NCBI GenBank assembly: GCA_017255395.1
Contig: JAFKDC010000030.1
Coordinates: 1 to 49,685, forward strand
From: Enemella evansiae
Lineage (GTDB): Bacteria > Pseudomonadota > Alphaproteobacteria > Rhodobacterales > Rhodobacteraceae
Direction of reading: 5' to 3'
DNA: 49,685 nucleotides
Shown piece by piece: positions 1 to 9,308 of this stretch (positions are counted from its first letter, which is position 1; every line of letters begins with the position of its first letter). The translations under genes were made by a program, and so were the position numbers. The notes under the pieces are model-generated. The model was not told where the DNA came from. It did not search any database and saw only the letters and a program-made list of their open reading frames with translations.

Positions 1-123
1 GCTCGTCGGCTCAAAACACTCAGCGGACTCACGCCCTACGAATACATCTGCAAAATCTGGACTTCAGAGCCGAACAGCTTCATCGTCGATCCGATCCACC
101 AGATGCCGGGACTGAACACCTAG
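1..123 (+). CDS. IS481-family transposase, C-terminal fragment
   Basis: Reading from base 1 gives 40 residues ending in PIHQMPGLNT and a TAG stop. The stretch LKTLSGLTPYEYICKIW is the characteristic tail of IS481 transposases, which carry a DDE/rve integrase catalytic domain that cuts and joins the element ends. The catalytic residues lie upstream and are not visible. Nothing seen here shows whether the full transposase is intact. Confidence 0.8.
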   Translation, partial: ARRLKTLSGLTPYEYICKIWTSEPNSFIVDPIHQMPGLNT

Positions 124-137
124 TACCGTTCCGTACA
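1..137 (+). mobile_element. IS481-family insertion sequence, 3' end (partial)
   Basis: The window opens inside an insertion sequence. The transposase C-terminus reads through to a stop at 121-123. The following bases form a near-palindromic end, TAGTACCGTTCCGTACA at 121-137. An end in ...ACA fits the TGT...ACA termini usual for IS481, so I place the element border near 137. The rest of the element lies outside the window, so neither the left end nor a target duplication can be checked. Confidence 0.75.
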
Positions 138-434
138 TCCCGACCTGGCACCCTGCGCGGAGTAAAGGCCGAAGGCCGCCGCGCATCGCCGCGCCGTCCC
201 GTCTCGCCGGAGGCGAGCCAGAAAGATCGGCGCACCTTTGGTGCGACGGCCCGGCGATTTGGCTGGTGCTGGGTATGACCTGACGGGATCGTACGGACTT
301 TGCATGGATAAAGTGCCTTCCAGAACCTTCAGATCGCCGCGCCACGGCCCTGCGACGGCGCGGCTCATCTCAACGACGGCGATGTCCCACACACGCCCCT
401 TCCGCGCCCGCTGACAAGCGTCTATATCCCGCCC
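138..434. other. Intergenic region between IS481 end and rimO
   Basis: I see no supported gene. The region holds three short perfect hairpins with 3-base loops in a row (GGCC-GAA-GGCC, CTCGCC-GGA-GGCGAG, CGCACC-TTT-GGTGCG, about 163-255). None has a following T run. The rimO promoter should lie in the last 100 bases, but I cannot point to clear -35/-10 boxes. Confidence 0.4.
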
Positions 435-1802
435 ATGCAGAATCCGCCCGATCTTCGCCCCGACCTGGCCCGCGCCCGTATCTCCGACACCGTCCGCGAC
501 GGCCAGCCGACCATCGGCATGGTCTCTCTCGGCTGCCCCAAGGCGCTGGTGGACTCCGAGCGCATCCTGACGCGCCTGCGGGCCGAGGGCTACGGCATCT
601 CGGGCGATTACGCGGGCGCCGATGCGGTGATCGTGAACACCTGCGGCTTCCTCGACAGCGCCAAGGCCGAAAGCCTCGGCGCCATCGGCGAGGCGCTGGC
701 CGAGAACGGGCGGGTGATCGTCACCGGCTGCCTTGGCGCGGAGCCCGAGTATATCACCGGCGCGCATCCCAAGGTTCTGGCGGTCACCGGCCCGCACCAG
801 TACGAACAGGTGCTGGACGCGGTCCACGCCGCCGTGCCGCCCAGCCCCGATCCCTTCATCGACCTGCTGCCCGCCAGCGGCGTCAGCCTGACCCCGCGCC
901 ACTACAGCTACCTCAAGATCGCCGAGGGCTGTAACCACAGCTGCAAGTTCTGCATCATCCCCGACATGCGCGGCCGCCTCGTCAGCCGCCCGCAGCGCGC
1001 CGTTATGCGCGAGGCCGAAAAGCTGGTCGAGGCCGGGGTGAAGGAGCTTCTGGTGATCAGCCAGGACACCTCTGCCTATGGCACCGACTGGAAAGACCGC
1101 GACGAGAAGTTCCCGATCCTGGGCCTGTCGAAGGCGCTGGGGGCGCTCGGCGTCTGGGTGCGGATGCATTACATCTACCCCTATCCGCATGTCCGCGAGA
1201 TGATCCCGCTGATGGCGCAGGGCGCCGAAAACGGCCTCCTGCCCTACCTCGACATCCCCTTCCAGCACAGCCACCCGGACACGCTGCGCCGCATGGCCCG
1301 CCCCGCCGCCGCCGAGCGCACGCTGGACGAGATCGCCGCCTGGCGCGCCGCCTGCCCGGATATCACCCTGCGCTCGACCTTCATCGTCGGCTACCCCGGA
1401 GAGACCGAGGCCGAGTTCCGGCACCTGCTCGACTGGATGGACGAGGCGCAACTGGATCGCGTCGGCTGCTTCCAGTACGAGAACGTCGCCGGCGCCCGCT
1501 CGAACGCGCTGCCCGATCACGTCCCCGAAGAGGTCAAGGCCGAACGCTGGGCCCTCTTCATGGAGAAGGCGCAGGCCATCTCCGAGGCCAAGCTGGCGGC
1601 CAAGGTCGGACAAGAGATCGACGTGATCGTCGACGAGGTGGACGAGGACGGCATCGCCACCTGCCGCACCAAGGCCGACGCGCCCGAAATCGACGGCAAC
1701 CTCTTCATCGACGAAGGCGCCGAGGCGCTGGCCCCGGGCCAGATCGTCCGCGTCGAGGTGGACGAGGCCGGCGAATACGACCTCTGGGGACGGCTGGTCT
1801 AG
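435..1802 (+). CDS. rimO: Ribosomal protein S12 methylthiotransferase RimO
   Basis: The 455-residue product is a radical-SAM methylthiotransferase that adds a methylthio group to the conserved aspartate of ribosomal protein S12, using two 4Fe-4S clusters. The N-terminal MTTase domain shows its three cluster cysteines at C34 (SLGCPK), C70 (VNTCGF) and C99 (VTGCLG). The radical-SAM CxxxCxxC motif is GCNHSCKFC, with C166, C170 and C173. A C-terminal TRAM domain ends in YDLWGRLV. The sequence [12 protein letters not shown] is typical of RimO rather than MiaB or MtaB; a second enzyme of this superfamily, MtaB, lies near the other end of the window. Length is normal. The ATG at 435 is followed by a short variable N-terminus before the conserved domain. 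It stands alone. Confidence 0.93.
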   Translation: MQNPPDLRPDLARARISDTVRDGQPTIGMVSLGCPKALVDSERILTRLRAEGYGISGDYAGADAVIVNTCGFLDSAKAESLGAIGEALAENGRVIVTGCLGAEPEYITGAHPKVLAVTGPHQYEQVLDAVHAAVPPSPDPFIDLLPASGVSLTPRHYSYLKIAEGCNHSCKFCIIPDMRGRLVSRPQRAVMREAEKLVEAGVKELLVISQDTSAYGTDWKDRDEKFPILGLSKALGALGVWVRMHYIYPYPHVREMIPLMAQGAENGLLPYLDIPFQHSHPDTLRRMARPAAAERTLDEIAAWRAACPDITLRSTFIVGYPGETEAEFRHLLDWMDEAQLDRVGCFQYENVAGARSNALPDHVPEEVKAERWALFMEKAQAISEAKLAAKVGQEIDVIVDEVDEDGIATCRTKADAPEIDGNLFIDEGAEALAPGQIVRVEVDEAGEYDLWGRLV

Positions 1803-2242
1803 CGGGTGGACCTGAAAAGGCGGGCGCCCCTGAGGGGCCATTGGCGCGGCTGAAATCGGGGTGAAGGTATGCGACGTTTACGGCAGACGCGGCGACCGTT
1901 CGCGTCGAGAGCTGAGCAACCGTGATGGTTAAAGGACGCGACGCGGGTGTAATATGCGTGGGCCTGTCGCGACCGGCCCATAGCCGGCATTTGTGCTTTT
2001 TGCGGTCAAAGTCCGGTTTGGAGTCGCTTTGCCTCATCGGCGCACGCAGCGTGTTGCCAGATGGCATGTTGCAAACAAGTATTTTTAAGCGAATAGTCCA
2101 AGAGGAGGCAATGTGGTCAGAAGCCGCGTTTTGCGCCGAACGCCGCTTTCCGCTGGATCACTTCAAGCAGTGGAGTTACAATGATGATCTATGGCTCAGG
2201 CGGCCAGACCTTAGGCGAGGGTGACATAGATAAGGAATACCT
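1803..2242. other. Intergenic region, no supported gene
   Basis: A short GCCCC-TGA-GGGGC hairpin at 1826-1838 just after rimO may help termination but has no T run. Base composition shifts toward AT after about 1900, heading into the orphan gene. An ATGGTTAA octamer at 1925-1932 matches a half CtrA box but stands alone. A 100-codon open frame at 1922-2224 has no recognisable protein features and I do not call it. The region may be the left flank of an inserted segment. Confidence 0.4.
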
Positions 2243-3145
2243 GTGGCCTTTTTGTCTTTCCTGATTATCTGGATTATTGCATGTGGAATTGCATACCTCG
2301 CCATGCCCTCTGAAGAAAATATAAAAAACATGAAATCTGAGCGAATTGTCCGGGCGCTTCTGTGTCTGGGAGGGCTTCTGACGCTCGCAGTGATCTCAGC
2401 GTTCTTATTCTTCTTGGATGGAGTTGATATTTCCTCGGAAGATTTGGAGCTAAACGCGTTTGGTGACTACCTTGCGGGTTCTTCCACTTTCTTAGCATTC
2501 ATGTGGTTGATAATTACGGTGATCATCCAAACGCTTGAATTGAGAAATCAGCATATTGAGATGACAAGGATGAGTCATTCTGCCGACGAACAGGCGGATA
2601 GTCTTAGAAAAGCTTTGAGGTTCCAAGCTCTTGGCTATCTGGAGGATAAGGAGGACGAAAAGGCCCGATATCTCTCTGATAGACTGACTATCGTAGGGGA
2701 GGTGACTGTCTCTTTCCACGAACGACACAAGGTGATCATTGGTCCTACGGACTTCTATGTCAGGCCCAAAGACGGAGTTGCATACGCCGCGAGCATTCTT
2801 TGTGGCGAGGATCTCAGAACGTCTCCGATGTATAACGATATGCCAATCAACTTGACATCAGAATTTGACGTAGATGATCACATATTTCTTGTAGATCTGA
2901 CCTCTCAAGCATCCTTCGTGCGGAAAGCTATCGCACCTATTAAAGAGCTTGCAGAGGAAATGGGTGCTGCTTCAAATTACGAAGCATGGATTCAGGAGGC
3001 TAACTTGGACTGGCTTCTCGACTGGGAACCTCGAATTAGGGAGATTGAGCAAGAAATGAGAAAGCTGATCGCCGCGGGTAACGGTGAAGGGTTCTCTGAT
3101 ATGCAAAGACGTGTAGCCGCTGCATTTTCAAGAGCTCAAAAATAA
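2243..3145 (+). CDS. Orphan membrane protein, possibly Abi-like
   Basis: The 300-residue product is not recognised with certainty. Three hydrophobic segments are visible at about residues 3-20, 37-58 and 72-94, followed by a soluble, charged C-terminal region of some 200 residues. The pattern FGDYLAGSSTFLAFMWLIITVIIQ after TM2 recalls proteins annotated as putative phage abortive infection (putAbiC type), where a short membrane anchor precedes a cytosolic domain; this is resemblance only. Start is GTG at 2243, supported by AAGGA seven bases upstream. Base and codon use is clearly more AT-rich than every neighbour (for example AAA ATA and GAT AGT codons), which suggests recent transfer. It has no operon partner and sits between rimO and an unrelated minus-strand gene. 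Confidence 0.7.
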   Translation: MAFLSFLIIWIIACGIAYLAMPSEENIKNMKSERIVRALLCLGGLLTLAVISAFLFFLDGVDISSEDLELNAFGDYLAGSSTFLAFMWLIITVIIQTLELRNQHIEMTRMSHSADEQADSLRKALRFQALGYLEDKEDEKARYLSDRLTIVGEVTVSFHERHKVIIGPTDFYVRPKDGVAYAASILCGEDLRTSPMYNDMPINLTSEFDVDDHIFLVDLTSQASFVRKAIAPIKELAEEMGAASNYEAWIQEANLDWLLDWEPRIREIEQEMRKLIAAGNGEGFSDMQRRVAAAFSRAQK

Positions 3146-3361
3146 TTCAATTTCTTGTTTTCGTAGTTCAAGCTCTCTCTTCAACTCAGGTGTCACTTTC
3201 GTCCGGGAATCCAGGCATTCAGGACGAGCGCAGCGAATGTTGGAAAACCGCCCGTTCCTCCGCATGACCGCGCAGATGGGGCCCCAAGCATCGGCGGCGA
3301 CGGCCAAGGCAATCCGCACGGCCGACCGCCGCTTGGCCCGCTTCCGCGACCCGTCCCTCTG

Positions 3362-4261
3362 TCAGGGTTCCGGTCCGTATTCCTGTGTCCGGATGTCCTC
3401 GCGGTCCCCGGATTGCACCAGAACGGCGGGGGCGCTGCCGGGGCTGTAGAGCGGGTCGGGCAGCATTCCGATCGACATGGCCAGCGCCGCAAGCTCTACC
3501 CGGTTCGTCGTGCCGGTCTTCTGCATCAGCGCGTTCAGCCTTTGCCGCACCGCCGAGACGGAAATCTCCAGGTGGTCGGCGATGTGCCTGTCGAGATAGC
3601 CGCGCCCGATCAGTTCCATCAACTCCAGCTGCTTGTCGGTGATGCGGTTGCGTTCCACGTATTCCCGCGTGAAGTGCAGCAGGTAGCGCTGGTGCGCCGC
3701 CTGCGCGCAATGGGTCAGGGTCCAGCCCTCGGCGGCGAGGATGTCCAGCAGGGCGCCGCGGTCGTGATCGCCGAGAAAGCTCATCATCGCCGCCTGCCGC
3801 GGGGCGTGCTGCCGCAGCGGGATCGAGATCCCGGCGCGCATGCCCCGCCGCGCCGCCTCTCGCAGGACCTTGACGCGGCCATCGGGCAGCGTGCGGTACT
3901 CGCGCAGGAATTCCAGCCCGACGACGATGGGTGTCAGGCAGGCGATGCCATGGCTGCGGAAATAGGACCAGCGGTACAGGTCCGGGTCGGTGTTGGCATC
4001 GTGCAGCCAGCTTGCGTCGTAAGAGGTGCGCACGAACATGGTGCGCCGCCAGTCGCCGTAATCCGTCGCCGCGATGAAGTCGATGCAGGGCAGTCCGACG
4101 TCCTGCCCAAGGGCCTTCAGAAGCGCCCAGACCTCGTCGGAGTGGGTGGTCTGCTCCAGCCGGCGCAGGAACTTTTGCATGCGGGGCGGAAAGAAGCTCT
4201 CGGCCCCGAAGGCGCCGCGCGGGGCAGCGCCCTGCGGCTGGTTGCCTTCAGGCGCCTTCAT
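3362..4261 (-). CDS. LuxR-type quorum-sensing regulator (solo)
   Basis: The 299-residue protein has an N-terminal autoinducer-binding-like domain (about residues 28-190) and a C-terminal LuxR helix-turn-helix (about 200-265). The latter contains the typical TDKQLELMELIGRGYLDRHIADHL and SVSAVRQRLNALMQKTGTTNR pattern, with conserved E and G residues. Such proteins bind acyl-homoserine lactones or related signals in the cytosol and control promoters. No luxI-type synthase lies in this window, so it is a solo here. The start codon overlaps the end of the upstream minus-strand gene by 14 bases, so the two are probably translated together. The ATG at 4261 lacks a good ribosome site of its own; Met28 at 4180 is an alternative start. 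A 35-residue tail after the HTH is longer than usual. Confidence 0.8.
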   Translation of the reverse strand: MKAPEGNQPQGAAPRGAFGAESFFPPRMQKFLRRLEQTTHSDEVWALLKALGQDVGLPCIDFIAATDYGDWRRTMFVRTSYDASWLHDANTDPDLYRWSYFRSHGIACLTPIVVGLEFLREYRTLPDGRVKVLREAARRGMRAGISIPLRQHAPRQAAMMSFLGDHDRGALLDILAAEGWTLTHCAQAAHQRYLLHFTREYVERNRITDKQLELMELIGRGYLDRHIADHLEISVSAVRQRLNALMQKTGTTNRVELAALAMSIGMLPDPLYSPGSAPAVLVQSGDREDIRTQEYGPEP

Positions 4262-4709
4262 CTTCGAGGTGCAGCTTCATGTCGATCAGCACCTTCTGAA
4301 GCGCCAGCGTCTCTTTCAGCAGGCGCTTTGCCTCGGTCGCGGAAATCACGCCATCGGCAATCGACTGGTGGTATTCGGCCATCAGCATGCCGAAGCGCTG
4401 CGACAGGGCGATCACGTCGGAATTCACCCCGCCCTTGCTGCGGTCGTTCGACGGCGTCTGCGAGAATTCCAGCGAGATGCCTTTCAGCTCTGCCAGCGCG
4501 GCGGTGACATGCGGAAAGGTTGCGGCCTCTTCCAGCGCGGCGACCGCATCCACGGGCATGAAGCGCTCGGCGTGTTCGTCGTAGTCGGAGTAGTAGCGTC
4601 CCAGCGTCGCCTTCGATTTGCCGGTCAGCGCGCAGGCGGCCTCTATGCCGACGTCCTTGACCAGCGCCTCGGTGTGCTTCTTCAGGTATCGTCCGACAAT
4701 CGACATCAT
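4248..4709 (-). CDS. Putative small HTH regulator coupled to luxR
   Basis: The 153-residue product is not a family I can name with certainty. The N-terminus reads like a Cro/CII-type helix-turn-helix: LVKDVGIEAACALTGKSKATLGRYY at about residues 16-40, where a phage-regulator recognition helix would sit. It continues with a helical region rich in Ala and Glu. Start is ATG at 4709 with GGAG about five bases before it; a second in-frame ATG follows at 4706. The stop overlaps the luxR start by 14 bases, which argues for a two-gene operon and a shared regulatory role. I infer DNA binding only from the helix pattern. Confidence 0.65.
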   Translation of the reverse strand: MMSIVGRYLKKHTEALVKDVGIEAACALTGKSKATLGRYYSDYDEHAERFMPVDAVAALEEAATFPHVTAALAELKGISLEFSQTPSNDRSKGGVNSDVIALSQRFGMLMAEYHQSIADGVISATEAKRLLKETLALQKVLIDMKLHLEDEGA

Positions 4710-5063
4710 TACTCCATCCGGCCCGGCCCGGGAGCGGGCGGGGAACCTGCAAATTGCTTTCCCATTAGCCAAGCCTGTCAGAAATGTCATGCGTAAATGC
4801 AGTCCGGACTGTGCCGGGCCGTACCAGTGCCGGGCCGTCAGGGTCCGGATTGGCCGGGTTCCGTGCCGTCGCGCGTTGCGCGACAGGCGGACCCCGGCCT
4901 GTTTTCGCCCTGTCTCCACATGCGCTCGTGCTGGAGCATCCGGTGGCGAGGCCACCGCCCGGACGGCACGGCAGGCGGGTCTTGTTCGCGGTGTCTTTCC
5001 GACGCGCCCTGCGCGCGCGTGCCCGGTTGCGAGGGTCGCGGTCTTCGGGCAAAGGGTTCGCCC
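4710..5063. other. Intergenic region between HTH gene and tdk
   Basis: This 354-base divergent gap must hold promoters for the minus-strand HTH-luxR pair and for tdk. A perfect 12-bp palindrome CAGTCCGGACTG lies at 4800-4811. The A/T-richer stretch at 4748-4800 is the likeliest promoter area for the minus-strand operon. I see no convincing lux box and no small gene. Confidence 0.35.
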
Positions 5064-5651
5064 ATGGCCAAACTGCACTTTCATTATTCGACCATGAACG
5101 CGGGCAAGTCGACGCTGCTGTTGCAGGCCGCGCACAACTATAACGAACGCGGGATGCAGACGCTGCTGCTGACCGCCGCGCTGGACAGCCGTGCCGGGCC
5201 CGGGATGATCGGCTCTCGGATCGGGCTGTCGCAGCCCGCGCGCACCTTCGACGCGGAAACCGACCTTCGGGCGCTGATCGCGGCGCGGCTGGCCGAGGGG
5301 CCGGTGGCCTGCGTCTTCATCGACGAGGCGCAGTTCCTGACCCACGAGCAGGTCTGGCAACTGGCGCGGATGGTGGACGATCTGAAGCTGCCGGTCATGG
5401 CCTACGGGTTGCGCGTGGATTTCCGCGGCGACCTGTTTCCCGGCTCCGCCGCGCTTCTGGCGCTGGCGGATGTGATGCGCGAGGTGCGTACCATCTGCCA
5501 CTGCGGTCGCAAGGCGACGATGGTGGTGCGGCAGGGGCCGGACGGGCAGGTGCTGCGCGACGGAGCGCAGGTGCAGATCGGCGGCAACGAGACCTACGTC
5601 AGCCTCTGCCGCCGCCATTGGCGGCAGGCGATGGGCGACCCGGAGGCGTGA
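5064..5651 (+). CDS. tdk: Thymidine kinase (type II)
   Basis: The 195-residue enzyme phosphorylates thymidine to dTMP with ATP in the pyrimidine salvage pathway. The P-loop is MNAGKST (about residues 11-17), the Walker B region is VFIDEAQF, and a zinc-binding lasso shows CHCGRK and the LCRRH pair near the C-terminus. The sequence GNETYVSLCRRH is typical of type II TK. Length fits the family. The ATG at 5064 directly precedes the conserved KLHFHYSTMNAGKS start; longer upstream open frames lack conserved sequence and are rejected. It is transcribed alone. Confidence 0.93.
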   Translation: MAKLHFHYSTMNAGKSTLLLQAAHNYNERGMQTLLLTAALDSRAGPGMIGSRIGLSQPARTFDAETDLRALIAARLAEGPVACVFIDEAQFLTHEQVWQLARMVDDLKLPVMAYGLRVDFRGDLFPGSAALLALADVMREVRTICHCGRKATMVVRQGPDGQVLRDGAQVQIGGNETYVSLCRRHWRQAMGDPEA

Positions 5652-5820
5652 AGTCGCCGCGATCCGCGCCGCGCTGGCCGGTGTCGGCACGCCCGGCTCG
5701 CCGGACCGGAGTCTGGCGGGGATCGGCGCATGCCCCCGGGCCCGACGCAGAGGGCGCCAATAACCGATTCATCTGATGGCCGAAACGCGCTAGGTTTCGG
5801 GCAAAGGCAGGGGTGAGCGG

Positions 5821-7062
5821 ATGCGTATCAGGGCGATGTGTGTGGCGGTGATGCTGGTTCTGGGCTGGGCGGTGCAGGCCCCGGCGCAGGATCGCGCGGG
5901 CGTCGAACGGCAGTTCCGAGGCTGGCTGGAACAGGCCGTCTGGCCTCAGGCCAGCCGCAAGGGGGTCAGCCGGGCGACCTTCGACCGGGCGTTTCAGGGT
6001 GTCTCGCTGGATTGGGACCTGCCCGACCTGGTGCCGCCGGGCACCCGGGCGCAGACGCCGAAGCGCCAGCGGCAGGCCGAATTCGGCAGCCCCGGCAAGT
6101 ATTTCAACCGGGGCTCGGTCGAGGGCGCCACGGCGGTCGGGCGCCAGATGGCGCGCGCCCATGCGCAGGCGCTGGCGCGGGCAGAGGCGCGCACGGGCGT
6201 TCCGGGCCGGATCGTTCTGGGCATCTGGGGCCGCGAGTCCGGCTATGGGCGCGTCGCGATCAACCACGACGCCTTCCGGGTGCTGGGCACCAAGGGCTTC
6301 ATGTCCACCCGCGCCGCCTATTTCACAGAGGAACTGGTTGCCGCCCTGCAGATCGCCGAGGCCGGCCACGCGCCCTCCGGCGCGATGAAATCCAGCTGGG
6401 CTGGGGCGCTGGGGCAGCCGCAGTTCATGCCCACCAGCTTTTTGAAATACGCCGCCGACGGGACCGGGGACGGTCATGCGGACATCTGGCGCTCCGAGGC
6501 GGATACCATCGCCTCGATCGCCAATTACCTCGCGAAACACGGCTGGCAGAAGGGCCGGGACTGGGGCTTCGAGGTGCGGGTGCCCGAGGGCGTTTCCTGC
6601 ACGCTGGAAGGGCCGGACCAGGGACGGCGCATCCGCGACTGGGCGGCCATGGGCATCACGCGGGTCAGCGGCAAGTCCTTCCCCGAGACAGAGGCACGGC
6701 AGCAGGGCTTTCTGTTGATGCCCGCGGGCCGGTCGGGCCCCGCCTTCATCGTGACGCCGAACTTCTACGTGCTGAAGGACTACAACATGTCCGACCTCTA
6801 CGCGCTTTTCGTGGGCCACGTGGGCGACCGGATTCAGTACGGTATGGGCGATTTCACCGCGCGCTGGGGACAGGTCGGCGGGCTCTACCGTTCGGACGTG
6901 GCGGTGATGCAGCGCGCGCTGGAAGGCATGGGGCACGACGTGGGCGGGGCCGACGGGCTGCCGGGGTTCAAGACCCGCCGGTCCATCGGGCGCTGGCAGG
7001 AGGCCACGGGCCAGCGCGCCACCTGCTTCCCCGAAGCCTCGATGAAGGCGCGGCTTCGCTAG
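5821..7062 (+). CDS. Lytic murein transglycosylase, MltB-like
   Basis: The 413-residue exported enzyme should cleave peptidoglycan glycan strands with formation of 1,6-anhydro-muramic acid. A signal peptide is visible at residues 1-23 (hydrophobic VAVMLVLGWAV, then APAQ). The SLT_2 domain follows, with the catalytic Glu at E139 in GIWGRESGYG and the conserved motifs GALGQPQFMPTSF and DIWRSEADTIASIANYL. A peptidoglycan-binding domain occupies about residues 350-410 (YRSDVAVMQRALEGMGHDVGGADG). No lipobox cysteine is seen at the signal cleavage site, so it is probably soluble in the periplasm. Two perfect palindromes lie just after the stop. Confidence 0.9.
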   Translation: MRIRAMCVAVMLVLGWAVQAPAQDRAGVERQFRGWLEQAVWPQASRKGVSRATFDRAFQGVSLDWDLPDLVPPGTRAQTPKRQRQAEFGSPGKYFNRGSVEGATAVGRQMARAHAQALARAEARTGVPGRIVLGIWGRESGYGRVAINHDAFRVLGTKGFMSTRAAYFTEELVAALQIAEAGHAPSGAMKSSWAGALGQPQFMPTSFLKYAADGTGDGHADIWRSEADTIASIANYLAKHGWQKGRDWGFEVRVPEGVSCTLEGPDQGRRIRDWAAMGITRVSGKSFPETEARQQGFLLMPAGRSGPAFIVTPNFYVLKDYNMSDLYALFVGHVGDRIQYGMGDFTARWGQVGGLYRSDVAVMQRALEGMGHDVGGADGLPGFKTRRSIGRWQEATGQRATCFPEASMKARLR

Positions 7063-7064
7063 CG

Positions 7065-7127
7065 GCAGGCGGGAAGCGTTTTCGAAAACGCTTGCAAATT
7101 TCATGCATGAAATTTCCCCGCGCCTGC
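7065..7127. promoter_or_regulatory. Two adjacent perfect 20-bp palindromes
   Basis: AAGCGTTTTCGAAAACGCTT at 7074-7093 and AAATTTCATGCATGAAATTT at 7096-7115 are both perfect 20-bp inverted repeats separated by two bases. They are further bracketed by complementary 7-mers GCAGGCG (7065-7071) and CGCCTGC (7121-7127). The first has the central CG and flanking A/T runs typical of LacI-family operators. They lie just after the transglycosylase and 116 bases before the start of the next + strand gene, so they could be operators for it or a structured 3' element. Confidence 0.6.
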
Positions 7128-7231
7128 GGCAGCCGGATCATTGAAACCTTTGCGGCGGAGGGCCTTTTGCGGCTAGGCTTGACGCAGGGGCAGGGCGGCA
7201 GGCGCCCGGCCCATGGTGCAAGGAGTTCCGC

Positions 7232-7609
7232 ATGTCCCGCATTCCAACGCTCTTTTTCGCCACGGCGGCCCTGTTTGCCCTGATCGGCATGGCCTGGGGC
7301 ATCCAGATGTCGGCCTCGCAGGACCATGCGCTGTCGCCCGCCCACGGCCACCTCAACCTGATCGGCTTCGTCGCCATGGCGGTCTTTGGCGCCTACTACG
7401 CGCTGAACCCGCTGGCCGCCGCGTCGCGGCTGGCGATGGTGCATTATGCGCTGACGCTGGCGGCGGTGATCGTGCTGATCCCGGGCATTGTCATGGCGCT
7501 GAAGGGGACGGGCGAGGCGCTGGCCAAGGGCGGCTCTGTTCTGGCCCTGCTGTCCATGGCGCTGTTCCTCGTCGCGGTCCTGCGGCACGCGCGGGGTCTG
7601 GTGCGCTGA
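7232..7609 (+). CDS. Small four-helix membrane protein
   Basis: The 125-residue product is predicted to cross the membrane four times (about residues 5-25, 41-62, 70-92 and 98-117). The motif AHGHLNLIGFVAMAVFGAYYAL resembles helices found in haem-copper oxidase subunit I-like small proteins, where His can bind haem, but I cannot assign a function. Start is ATG at 7232 with AAGGAG six bases upstream. It lies downstream of the paired palindromes and converges on the ketoacyl synthase gene. Confidence 0.75.
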   Translation: MSRIPTLFFATAALFALIGMAWGIQMSASQDHALSPAHGHLNLIGFVAMAVFGAYYALNPLAAASRLAMVHYALTLAAVIVLIPGIVMALKGTGEALAKGGSVLALLSMALFLVAVLRHARGLVR

Positions 7610-7633
7610 ACGCCCTTGCACGGGGCAGGCAAG

Positions 7634-7651
7634 CCCTGCCGCCCGGCAGGG
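7634..7651. terminator. Hairpin between convergent genes
   Basis: CCCTGCC-GCCC-GGCAGGG forms a perfect 7-bp GC stem with a 4-base loop between the two convergent stops (7609 and 7671). No T run follows, so the terminator role is only probable. Confidence 0.4.
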
Positions 7652-7670
7652 GGCTGGGGCACGGGAGGCT

Positions 7671-8789
<1,119 letters not shown>

Positions 8790-8902
8790 GCGCGGCTCCT
8801 TCTGTGCGGTGACGGAACCGCAGTCGGGCGCGGAGGTCAAGCGCAGCGTGACGGAACCGTGGCGGTCCCCACGGGGTTTCCCCCTCGGAAGGGAGTATCC
8901 AG

Positions 8903-9151
8903 ATGGACAGACTTTCGCTTTATATCAGCCTGCTGACCCATACGGTCGTGACCGGGTCGCTGATCGTCGCCTTCCTCGCCATGGGGTACTATTCCTGGCA
9001 GGCGATCGCCGTGGCGGTGGTCATTGGCGTGGTGGCGGCATGGCCGCTGGCCAAGCTGATCTCGCGCCGGATAAAGACCCGCGATCCGGCGTTCAATCCA
9101 CCCCCGAGCAAGGGCATCCTGCCCGACCCGCAGGCGCCGGAAAGCTACTGA
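8903..9151 (+). CDS. Small two-helix membrane protein
   Basis: The 82-residue protein has two predicted transmembrane helices (about residues 5-30 and 33-52) and a proline-rich soluble tail (FNPPPSKGILPDPQAPESY). Function is unknown. Start is ATG at 8903 with a GGGAG ribosome site about eight bases upstream. It is divergent from the FabH-like gene; the 113-base gap between them must hold both promoters. Confidence 0.7.
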   Translation: MDRLSLYISLLTHTVVTGSLIVAFLAMGYYSWQAIAVAVVIGVVAAWPLAKLISRRIKTRDPAFNPPPSKGILPDPQAPESY

Positions 9152-9173
9152 ACCGGTCCTTGCGGGGGTATTC

Positions 9174-9192
9174 GGCGCGCGGGTTGCGCGCC
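9174..9192. terminator. GC hairpin after small membrane gene
   Basis: GGCGCGC-GGGTT-GCGCGCC is a perfect 7-bp stem lying between convergent stops at 9151 and 9309. There is no T run, so termination is plausible but unproven. Confidence 0.35.
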
Positions 9193-9308
9193 GCGCCTGT
9201 GGCTGCATCACGCCGGAAAGGCCTCTTGGCCGTCACCCTGCAAAGTCAGCAGCGGTGGGCGCAGAGGGATCCCGCCAACCGCGCCACGTTTTCCTGGCCG
9301 GGCCGTTC

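Noticed and set aside
163-255. Three short hairpins with 3-base loops near the IS481 end
   Set aside because: Stems of 4-6 bp are common at this GC content and have no T run; not enough to call terminators or an RNA gene.
1925-1932. ATGGTTAA, a possible CtrA half-site
   Set aside because: A single 8-mer with no partner at CtrA spacing and no cell-cycle gene beside it.
1922-2224. 100-codon open frame between rimO and the orphan membrane gene
   Set aside because: No ribosome site, no domain or hydrophobic pattern, and odd composition; it may be an eroded fragment but cannot be supported.
4740-4800. Possible lux box upstream of the luxR-type operon
   Set aside because: ACCTGCAAATTGC resembles half a lux box, but no matching inverted half is found at the right distance.
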